Shown: piece by piece, positions 1-4,919 of the stretch
Numbering within the stretch: the first letter of the stretch is position 1
Layout: the number at the start of each line of letters is the position of its first letter
Position numbers and translations under genes: made by a program
The notes under the pieces: model-generated
Database searches by the model: none
Seen by the model: only the letters and a program-made list of their open reading frames with translations
What the model was told of the DNA's origin: nothing
From: Nitrososphaerales archaeon TH1177
GTDB lineage: Archaea; Thermoproteota; Nitrososphaeria; Nitrososphaerales; Nitrososphaeraceae
Length of the DNA stretch: 5,548 nucleotides
Assembly (NCBI GenBank): GCA_014523515.1
Contig: JAATVJ010000021.1
Span: 1 to 5,548 of the forward strand
Direction of reading: 5' to 3'

Positions 1-189
1 AAATCAGTTTCTAATTTAATTATTTTGTCAGTAATGGTGTCTGTAAATCTATTATTGTCTAATGCAAAGTACTTTTTAGGTATTCTTTCTGCACTAACAT
101 TAGGTGTATTGTGGATTTCTTTATTAGGAATATACTATAACCCATATTTTCTAATGCTCTCTGACATATTACATCGGATATTTTTTTGA
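1..189 (+). CDS. C-terminal part of a membrane protein of unknown function (5' end outside window)
   Basis: The reading frame is open from the first base for 62 codons and ends at TGA 187-189. Its translation is strongly hydrophobic, with two probable membrane segments (about residues 5-20 and 24-45 of the visible part) separated by a short N-A-K-Y turn, then a more polar end with L-S-D-I-L-H-R before F-F-stop. No family is recognised. An uninterrupted frame of this length is unlikely by chance in such AT-rich DNA, which is the main support. The stop lies directly on a run of seven T (181-187), and a second hydrophobic frame continues in the +1 register to 287-289, so the true C-terminus is uncertain. 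It could be a complete C-terminus, a frameshifted gene or a sequencing error. Confidence 0.4.
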   Translation, partial: KSVSNLIILSVMVSVNLLLSNAKYFLGILSALTLGVLWISLLGIYYNPYFLMLSDILHRIFF

Positions 190-289
190 TACTCTATCAT
201 TAATTGTGACATTAACTTCAATAATAAGTTTATTGCCAATTATTAAATCAAGGGTAAGATTGTTAAATCCTATATGCCAAATGACTTGA
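188..289 (+). pseudogene. Possible out-of-frame continuation of the left-edge membrane protein
   Basis: Skipping one T of the T7 run at 181-187 continues the upstream frame as F-F-D-T-L-S-L-I-V for 33 further codons, with stop TGA at 287-289. The translation forms one hydrophobic helix (about V-T-L-T-S-I-I-S-L-L-P-I-I) followed by a basic tail (K-S-R-V-R), a typical ending for a membrane protein with a cytoplasmic C-terminus. That makes it a plausible lost C-terminal helix of the gene at 1-189. The stretch is short and AT-rich sequence readily gives hydrophobic translations, so chance is a real alternative. Confidence 0.25.
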
Positions 290-399
290 CTGTATTTGAA
301 TGGAATATTTTTTTGACCATATTATTCCTCTCAAAGTCAATTCAGATTCTTGAAGCCGGTGGATTTAAATTATTCAATTATTTATTCATTTATAATTAG
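274..399 (+). CDS. Short open frame (41 codons), doubtful small membrane peptide or gene remnant
   Basis: ATG 274-276 opens 41 codons ending at TAG 397-399. The peptide begins M-P-N-D-L-T-V-F-E-W-N and contains one hydrophobic stretch (I-F-L-T-I-L-F-L) and an E-A-G-G turn. It lies in the same register as the fragment at 1-189 and overlaps the end of the shifted frame at 188-289. It could therefore be a further piece of a decaying membrane-protein gene, not an independent gene. There is no convincing ribosome binding site at normal spacing. A T7 run and the left arm of an inverted repeat lie within it, which argues against a maintained gene. Confidence 0.15.
   Translation: MPNDLTVFEWNIFLTILFLSKSIQILEAGGFKLFNYLFIYN
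308..314 (+). terminator. Oligo-T tract, possible archaeal terminator of the left-edge gene
   Basis: A run of seven T lies about 19 nt after the stop at 287-289, inside a 12-bp repeat (ATAT6GA type) also found at 178-189. Archaeal RNA polymerase can terminate at oligo-T without a hairpin, and no strong hairpin precedes it here. The position fits, but such runs are common in this DNA. Confidence 0.25.
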
Positions 400-463
400 G
401 CTTATCTTTAAAACTTTTAAAGGCCATTATATTAAGTGCACAATTTAGATCTTCAAGAATCTG
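343..463. repeat. Perfect 13-bp inverted repeat with 95-nt spacer
   Basis: CAGATTCTTGAAG at 343-355 is the exact reverse complement of CTTCAAGAATCTG at 451-463. The enclosed 95 nt are AT-rich and contain a weaker, imperfect internal pairing (GGCTTATCTTTAAA near 402 against TTTAAAGGCC near 417-426). The arms are less AT-biased than their surroundings. Possible explanations are a long-stem RNA, a remnant of a small non-autonomous mobile element, or chance. No transposase or target duplication was seen. Confidence 0.45.
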
Positions 464-824
464 TTTATTTTTGTTGTTAAATATTTTAGCTTTAGTTAAT
501 TAATAGGTCAGGTGTTTCATTTTTTATTAATATTTTCTTTATCTCTTAATCATAAATATATTCTATTTTAATTAAATTGATCTACAAATTATCTGTAATG
601 ATAACAAGATTTCTACAAAAGCATCTAATTTCTTTAGTAATATTGTGACTAGTTGTTATCCATAATTACATTGGGATTTTTTGATTAATTTACTTAAAGT
701 AAAATCTAAAACATTTCGGAAAATATTATTAGTATAATTTGTAACTTTTATTCGCATTATTGTGATAAGTTTAAGTTATAATTAATCGAAGTATCTGACA
801 TTTATAAAATATTAGAATGAAAGG
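400..824. other. AT-rich intergenic region without a supportable gene
   Basis: Stops are frequent in the frames I followed, and no tRNA-like or rRNA-like GC-rich block is visible. Apart from the right arm of the 13-bp inverted repeat (451-463), I see only an 8-bp inverted pair (GATAACAA 600-607, TTGTTATC 653-660), T6 runs at 520-525 and 677-682, and general low-complexity AT sequence. The right part is the 3' flank of the - strand cupredoxin gene; no clear oligo-T terminator follows that gene on its own strand. Confidence 0.6.
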
Positions 825-1355
825 TTATATTACATTTATCGTTCCATGCATCCAAGGATGTAAAGTACAACCAAATTCAAAGGTACCAATTTTATCAAAT
901 TGATATGTGAAGGCTCCATTTTGCCTTAATAGTGAATCAAATAAAAACTTCCCTTTACTAGTGATAGTATGAGGTATTTTTTCCTCGTTTATCCATGTTA
1001 TTGTTTCTCCCTTGTTTATTATAATTTTGTCTGGATTAAATGATCTATTAGTTGCAGGATGAAAGGATCCTTTTGGAATATGAATAGTTAATTCAGACTT
1101 GTAATCATTATGATTGCTTATTGTTCTAATCTCATTCACCTCATCTGTCGATATTGATTTTTTGAAATTATTTGTATGACTGTCGATAGTTGAACTGGAT
1201 TGAAGAGTTTTACTACTTATATAGTTTATAGGTTTTTCCTGTTCCTGAGCTAGAAGAAAATTATTATTCTTTTCAAATTCCAGCAAGAGCAAAGTTATGG
1301 ATAACCCTATGCCTATTGCAAGAAAGATACTATATTTAAAAAATCTGTTATTCAT
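825..1355 (-). CDS. Membrane-anchored type 1 (blue) copper protein, plastocyanin/amicyanin-like cupredoxin
   Basis: The 176-residue product has a short basic N-terminus (M-N-N-R-F-F-K) and one hydrophobic segment at about residues 8-26, acting as a signal or membrane anchor. A polar Ser/Thr/Asn-rich linker follows (about 28-85), then a single cupredoxin domain (about 86-176). The predicted type 1 copper ligands are all visible: His129 in I-P-H-T, then Cys163, His166 and Met169 in G-C-T-L-H-P-W-M-H-G. The C-x2-H-x2-M spacing is the short amicyanin type; plastocyanin has C-x2-H-x4-M. Such proteins shuttle single electrons outside the membrane, and ammonia-oxidising archaea encode many of them in place of cytochrome c. 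The ATG has no Shine-Dalgarno match; CTATTTAA 26-33 nt upstream suggests a leaderless or short-leader mRNA. The specific electron partner cannot be inferred from the neighbours. Confidence 0.88.
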   Translation of the reverse strand: MNNRFFKYSIFLAIGIGLSITLLLLEFEKNNNFLLAQEQEKPINYISSKTLQSSSTIDSHTNNFKKSISTDEVNEIRTISNHNDYKSELTIHIPKGSFHPATNRSFNPDKIIINKGETITWINEEKIPHTITSKGKFLFDSLLRQNGAFTYQFDKIGTFEFGCTLHPWMHGTINVI

Positions 1356-1380
1356 AGGGAATAAAAGAGCATTCTTTTAA

Positions 1381-1388
1381 TTAAATAG
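1381..1388 (-). promoter_or_regulatory. Candidate TATA box for the cupredoxin gene
   Basis: On the - strand the sequence CTATTTAA lies 26-33 nt upstream of the ATG at 1355. That is the usual distance between an archaeal TATA box and the start site of a leaderless transcript, and it agrees with the missing ribosome binding site. The surroundings are AT-rich, so the match alone is weak. Confidence 0.25.
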
Positions 1389-1569
1389 AAGGTATCTGAT
1401 CAAAGCGGTTGCAATTGTTTGTATTATGATTCTTATATCATTAGTAATCAGGTCATTAAAATTATTTAGGAATTTAAATTAATGTATCTAAATAACAACT
1501 TGGTCAAATTTGTTCTATCTAAAATTATAATAATATTGTAAGTTTCTTAAATTTAATAGACTTGATAAT

Positions 1570-1576
1570 AAAAAAA
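1570..1576 (-). terminator. Oligo-T terminator after the SemiSWEET gene
   Basis: On the - strand a run of seven T, preceded by TCTC, begins 8 nt after the TAA stop (1584-1586). This fits archaeal intrinsic termination at U-rich RNA without a strong hairpin. It supports the transporter gene being transcribed separately from the cupredoxin gene further downstream. Confidence 0.5.
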
Positions 1577-1583
1577 GAGATTA

Positions 1584-1859
1584 TTAACTTATTGGGTCTC
1601 TTGAATATTTAATTTTTAAAATCAATAAGAAGGTATTAATTGCTACTGCAATCGAATTTGCTATAGATATCAGTAAATCATTTATACCTATTCCATAAAT
1701 TACCCATAAGCTAAGCCCAATTATTAATACTACCACTAACCAAATTGATACATCATCTGTTTTTCTTGTCTTTAGTGCTTTAATTATCTGAGGAATACTG
1801 CTGGATACTGCAAAAACAGTAGCCATTATACCTATAATAGTTACTATAATAGTTGGCAA
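1584..1859 (-). CDS. SemiSWEET-type sugar transporter, PQ-loop/MtN3 family (TTG start)
   Basis: The 91-residue product has the length and three-helix layout of a SemiSWEET: helices at about 3-22, 38-57 and 62-83, with positively charged loops. The PQ motif is P23-Q24 at the end of helix 1 (S-S-I-P-Q-I-I-K), followed by K-T-R-K-T-D-D-V-S, typical of the family. W52 in L-W-V-I-Y-G and N68 in helix 3 have the 16-residue spacing of the Trp and Asn that line the pocket in Leptospira SemiSWEET. SemiSWEETs act as homodimers for facilitated sugar diffusion; the natural substrate here is unknown. An in-frame TGA lies two codons before TTG 1859. The only nearby ATG is codon 12 (ending at 1824), which would remove half of helix 1, so TTG is the better start. 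It is flanked by a tandem TATA-like repeat upstream and an oligo-T tract downstream, suggesting a monocistronic unit. Confidence 0.85.
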   Translation of the reverse strand: MPTIIVTIIGIMATVFAVSSSIPQIIKALKTRKTDDVSIWLVVVLIIGLSLWVIYGIGINDLLISIANSIAVAINTFLLILKIKYSRDPIS

Positions 1860-1872
1860 CTTTCAACTATTC

Positions 1873-1890
1873 TATAATATTATAATATTA
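1873..1890 (-). promoter_or_regulatory. Tandem TATAATAT repeat, likely promoter region of the SemiSWEET gene
   Basis: Two exact copies of the 8-mer TATAATAT (1873-1880 and 1881-1888, followed by TA) lie 14-31 nt upstream of the TTG start. The outer part is at the right distance for a TATA box of a leaderless transcript, and no Shine-Dalgarno match precedes the TTG. A further TTTTAAAA-like box lies at about 38-46 nt upstream. Which of these binds TBP cannot be decided from sequence alone. Confidence 0.35.
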
Positions 1891-2068
1891 TTGTTCTTTT
1901 AAAATTGTAGATTAGAAAAATTTATAATGGAAAGTAAATTTTCAGTATCAATTTTCCTAGTCTTGGCTGAAATAAAACAAGGTATGATAATCAATGTAAA
2001 TTCATTTATATTCTAATTATTATTAAATAGATATAAAGATCATATAATTATACTTAATTAATCTTGTT

Positions 2069-2437
2069 TCATAATGTTTTAGATAACTTTTTTGAACGTA
2101 TTTCAATAATATACTTTAAACTAAAGAATATTAATAAAAATTGAAGTATATATCCACCTATAATTAAAACAATTGCATTTAATGGTTTAGAGAAAGTCAA
2201 CATTAAATTTACATGTGGGGGAGCAAGGGAATTACCAATAATTACCAGCATTGCAATAGGTACACACGCGTATACCGTCTTATTATATCCTTTCCATATA
2301 AAAAAAGTGAGAATAATAAAAGATGCTTCCAATGCTAATGCTCTATCAAAAAACTTTGGATTTCCAAATGGAATAGCAATAAAACCTACAATAACTATAG
2401 AAATTAGGACACTCAGTGTTATTTTTTTTGAATCCAT
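2069..2437 (-). CDS. Small four-helix membrane protein of unknown function
   Basis: I do not recognise this family. The 122-residue product starts with a short polar head (M-D-S-K-K) and has four probable membrane helices at about residues 6-23, 34-48, 55-71 and 86-108, ending in a basic tail (R-S-K-K-L-S-K). Charges fit both termini being cytoplasmic. Between helices 3 and 4 is a loop with N-S-L-A-P-P-H-V-N; between helices 1 and 2 is a loop with P-F-G-N-P-K-F-F-D-R. These Pro/His/Asp-containing loops are the only candidate functional sites. ATG at 2435-2437 is preceded by a TATA-like TTAAATTATA at 19-28 nt and no ribosome binding site. It lies head to head with the fix operon across a 310-nt gap, but nothing in the protein links it to that pathway. 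Confidence 0.75.
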   Translation of the reverse strand: MDSKKITLSVLISIVIVGFIAIPFGNPKFFDRALALEASFIILTFFIWKGYNKTVYACVPIAMLVIIGNSLAPPHVNLMLTFSKPLNAIVLIIGGYILQFLLIFFSLKYIIEIRSKKLSKTL

Positions 2438-2455
2438 ATCAATTATTTCTAAGAC

Positions 2456-2465
2456 TATAATTTAA
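2456..2465 (-). promoter_or_regulatory. Candidate TATA box for the small membrane protein gene
   Basis: On the - strand TTAAATTATA lies 19-28 nt upstream of the ATG at 2437, a little close for a leaderless transcript but within the usual range. The lack of a Shine-Dalgarno sequence fits a leaderless mRNA. AT-rich context limits the weight of this match. Confidence 0.25.
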
Positions 2466-2514
2466 GGTAATTATTATATTTGAAAAAAATATAATAATAT
2501 TTGAATTCCTTTTT

Positions 2515-2523
2515 TTTATAAAA
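2515..2523. promoter_or_regulatory. TTTATAAAA box, candidate TATA element of the divergent region
   Basis: This is the best match to the archaeal TATA consensus in the gap and is nearly symmetric, so it could serve either strand. On the + strand it would start transcription near 2545 and give the fix operon a leader of about 200 nt. On the - strand it would give the membrane-protein gene a leader of about 50 nt. No clear purine-rich BRE sets the direction. Confidence 0.3.
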
Positions 2524-2747
2524 TTGATACTTAAAATATTATAGGATTAAAATGAGTTGACAAAGGATTAAGGTATTCAGAGAATATTATGGAATTATTA
2601 ATTAATTATTATCTACAAGAATTTTCTGAGAAATGAAATTAAATAATGAGAATTGTTAGGGATAATTTACAAGACTAAATGTGTTATCATTATGATTACT
2701 AAAGTTTGAGCTTGATTTTGTCAATTAATACTGCTTAAATGATTTAA

Positions 2748-3641
2748 ATGAGGAAGTATAAAGAAAATGTCTTGACACTTAATATTGCAGTATTAGTAAA
2801 ACTAGAGCCGGATTTCTCAGAAGGCAGTGTTAGTTATAACCCAGATGGAACTCTAAATAGAGCAGAAACAAAGAGTAAATTGGGAGCTCATAGTGCTATC
2901 GCATCAATGGCTGCATTTTATACCAAAGTGAGATATGGAGGTCATATTTCAGTCTGTACTATGGGTCCTCCGATGGCAGAAATTGCTCTAAAGGAAGCTC
3001 AAGAACTTTGTGATGCTGATGATCTATATCTATATAGTGACCGACTATTTGCAAGTGCTGATACTTTAGCCACAGCAGAGGTTTTGAATAATGGAATAAA
3101 GAAGATGAATAATGGTAAACAAATGGACATTGTATTTTCGGGTCATCGTGCATCTGATGGAGAAACTGGTCAAACAGGGCCACAGACTGCATGGAAATTA
3201 GGATTTACTTTTTTAGGAAATGTAATTGATTTTGATATAGATCTGAAAAACAGATTTGTTATTGCAAAAAGAATCGTTGCTTTGCCAGGTCTTTATGATG
3301 TAATAGAAGAAATTCAGGCACCTCTTCCTGTATTTATTGCAATAGATCCCCTGTACAAACCGGTATTCAATACCCTGTCTCTTAGATTGACTTCTTCAAA
3401 ATATTCCAAAGAAGCAAAACGTAGAGCCCAAAGTTATAAAACTTACCTAAAAGTTCTAAACCATGAGAATCTAGAATTAGATCCTAAACTCGTTGGGTTG
3501 CCGGGATCTCCAACAATTGTTCATAAAGTTGAAAAGATTCCAAAAGCCAGAACAAATAGAAGTGCAGAATTAATAGAAGGAACAAATCGTGAAGGGATAG
3601 TAAATACAGTAACTAAACTCTTACAATTAATACAAAAATAA
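2748..3641 (+). CDS. fixA: Electron transfer flavoprotein beta subunit (FixA-like)
   Basis: The 297-residue product forms with FixB the ETF heterodimer that carries electrons in the cytoplasm to FixC. The family core begins at N-I-A-V-L-V-K-L-E-P-D (12-22), matching the usual I-x-V-x-V-K-x-x-P-D start. The nucleotide-binding motif S-D-G-E-T-G-Q-T-G-P-Q lies at 136-146; it holds AMP in ordinary ETFs and a second, bifurcating FAD in Fix-type ETFs. A-K-R-I-V at 173-177 and the C-terminal G-S-P-T-I-V at 253-258 are also family features. The partner-recognition loop, usually L-N-E-P-R-Y, reads L-Y-K-P-V-F (202-207). The ATG gives about 11 extra N-terminal residues and has no convincing ribosome binding site; TTG 2772 would give a more usual N-terminus but is also poorly supplied. 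The gene leads the fixABC operon. The beta-subunit call is firm; bifurcation is not shown. Confidence 0.93.
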   Translation: MRKYKENVLTLNIAVLVKLEPDFSEGSVSYNPDGTLNRAETKSKLGAHSAIASMAAFYTKVRYGGHISVCTMGPPMAEIALKEAQELCDADDLYLYSDRLFASADTLATAEVLNNGIKKMNNGKQMDIVFSGHRASDGETGQTGPQTAWKLGFTFLGNVIDFDIDLKNRFVIAKRIVALPGLYDVIEEIQAPLPVFIAIDPLYKPVFNTLSLRLTSSKYSKEAKRRAQSYKTYLKVLNHENLELDPKLVGLPGSPTIVHKVEKIPKARTNRSAELIEGTNREGIVNTVTKLLQLIQK

Positions 3642-3643
3642 AT

Positions 3644-3650
3644 AGGTGAT
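3644..3650 (+). promoter_or_regulatory. Strong ribosome binding site of fixB
   Basis: AGGTGAT matches the archaeal anti-Shine-Dalgarno sequence (…ATCACCT) and ends 6 nt before ATG 3657. It fixes that ATG as the start in preference to the in-frame ATG at 3663, which would be 12 nt away. It sits in the 15-nt gap after the fixA stop, consistent with translation of an operon-internal gene. Confidence 0.8.
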
Positions 3651-3656
3651 ACTAAT

Positions 3657-4919
3657 ATGATTATGTTAAATAAATTAAGAAATAATTACAAAACAAATAT
3701 TATAAAAGAAAAATATAGACATTTATTTGTGATAATTGAATCAATTCACAATAATATAGTTCCAGCAAGTCTTGAAATGTTAGGAGAGGCAAGAAGACTA
3801 ATGGATCATTTTAATTTAACATATAATTCAAATGAAAAAGTTATTGCTATTCTTTTAGGTGATGGTATAAAGGATTTATCACAAGAACTTATTTTTTACG
3901 GTGCCGATGCCGTGATATATGCTGATGATCCAAATTTAAAATATCCAATTAACAAAATTTATACTAAAGTAATCTCTCAAATAGCAACTGATTCTAACTC
4001 CCTTGAGGAAATTTCACCAGAGTATGTATCTGAATTTAAAAAACCAAGATATATGTTCTTTTTAGCAGATAGTATAGGTAGACATTTATCAGCAACAGTA
4101 TTAGCAGAATTAGATTCAGGTCTAGCTTCAGATATAAATAAATTGGTAATAAGTAATTTAGAAATAAAACATCAACATAAAACAAATGGAAAAGCCATTA
4201 GCTACCAAAAAATCCTCGAAATGTATAGGCCTGATTTTTCTGGATTTCTTTGGACAACTATATTATGCCTTGATAACAAAAACCCTGAAATCGAAAAAGA
4301 ATTCCATCCACAGGCATGCAGTATTATTCCAGGAGCTTTTCAGCCAATTATAAAAGATACAAGAAGAACAGGAACAATAGTTGAGTACAAACCCAAGTTT
4401 GATCAAGATGACCTAAAAATAAAAGTTTTGAAACAAGAACTTACTAAAAATCCATTTCAGTTTGAAAATTATAAAGTTATTATTAGTTTTGGGAGAGGAA
4501 TTAAAGAAAATCCACAAGATAATATTAAACTTATAGAAAAATTAGCCAAATTCTTGGATGCACAAATAGGAATATCATTACCAATATCAAAGAAAATTTT
4601 TCAATTAAATGAAAAATATGATTCATTATATATAACTCCTAATAGAGTTATTGGAACAAGCGGTATAAGAGTCACTCCTAAAATTTATATCGCGGTTGGA
4701 ATTAGTGGAGCTATACAGCATTTAGAAGGAATGAAAGAATCTGACTTTATCATTGCTATAAATCCAGATGAAAATTCACCAATCAAGGATGTATGTGATA
4801 TATTTATTAAAGGACGAATGGAAGATGTGATCCCAATTCTTCTAGAAGAATTAGATAAACAATTGGGACAAATAAAAGAAGAAAAAGAAATCAAAGTGAA
4901 TACATATGGAAAATTGTGA
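3657..4919 (+). CDS. fixB: Electron transfer flavoprotein alpha subunit (FixB-like)
   Basis: The 420-residue product pairs with FixA and binds the electron-transferring FAD. After a basic N-terminal extension of about 20 residues, the N-terminal ETF domain begins at H-L-F-V-I-I-E (22-28). It includes L-G-E-A-R-R-L (42-48), L-L-G-D-G and Y-G-A-D-A-V, then D-S-I-G-R-H-L-S-A (138-146). The C-terminal FAD domain begins near V-I-I-S-F-G-R-G (274-281). The ETF alpha signature is fully matched at 343-369, including I-S-G-A-I-Q-H (349-355) and A-I-N. The usual S-R-P motif reads S-L-P (307-309), so the conserved flavin-facing Arg appears to be Leu. Q-T-G-K reads T-S-G-I (334-337), and the mid-protein V-R-P-G motif reads I-I-P-G (223-226). 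The last ten residues overlap the fixC start in another frame. The family call is certain; redox properties may be unusual. Confidence 0.94.
   Translation: MIMLNKLRNNYKTNIIKEKYRHLFVIIESIHNNIVPASLEMLGEARRLMDHFNLTYNSNEKVIAILLGDGIKDLSQELIFYGADAVIYADDPNLKYPINKIYTKVISQIATDSNSLEEISPEYVSEFKKPRYMFFLADSIGRHLSATVLAELDSGLASDINKLVISNLEIKHQHKTNGKAISYQKILEMYRPDFSGFLWTTILCLDNKNPEIEKEFHPQACSIIPGAFQPIIKDTRRTGTIVEYKPKFDQDDLKIKVLKQELTKNPFQFENYKVIISFGRGIKENPQDNIKLIEKLAKFLDAQIGISLPISKKIFQLNEKYDSLYITPNRVIGTSGIRVTPKIYIAVGISGAIQHLEGMKESDFIIAINPDENSPIKDVCDIFIKGRMEDVIPILLEELDKQLGQIKEEKEIKVNTYGKL
4895..4899 (+). promoter_or_regulatory. Weak ribosome binding site of fixC inside fixB
   Basis: AGTGA, a partial match to AGGTGA, ends 6 nt before ATG 4906, the same spacing as the strong site of fixB. 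It supports ATG 4906 as the fixC start and implies re-initiation by ribosomes finishing fixB 14 nt further on. Confidence 0.45.

Larger units (their letters stand above)
2438..2747. other. Divergent intergenic region between the small membrane protein gene and the fix operon
   Basis: This 310-nt AT-rich stretch must hold the promoters for the - strand gene at 2437 and the + strand fix operon. Visible elements are a near-symmetric TTTATAAAA box after a T8 run (2510-2523), an A7 run (2483-2489), and a direct repeat AGGATTAA at 2543-2550 and 2564-2571 (21-bp period). A short imperfect palindrome TTTCT-G-AGAAA lies at 2623-2633. A 15-codon ATG frame (2589-2636) lacks a ribosome binding site and is not called as a gene. 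No RNA gene or riboswitch is recognised. Confidence 0.6.

Noticed and set aside
178..316. 12-bp direct repeat with a T7 core (178-189 and 305-316), considered as a target-site or element boundary
   Set aside because: It is low complexity, and the 127-bp repeat unit shows no terminal inverted repeats or other element features; the intervening DNA fits gene sequence better.
600..660. 8-bp inverted pair GATAACAA / TTGTTATC
   Set aside because: It does not extend in either direction and an 8-bp match at this distance is expected by chance in AT-rich DNA.
2589..2636. ATG frame of 15 codons upstream of fixA, considered as an upstream leader peptide
   Set aside because: It has no ribosome binding site and no codon pattern typical of an attenuator; frames of this length are expected by chance.
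2959..3192. A - strand open frame of 77 codons opposite fixA
   Set aside because: It lies wholly within fixA, whose frame carries clear ETF beta motifs; the antisense translation is rich in His/Gln/Leu with no domain features.
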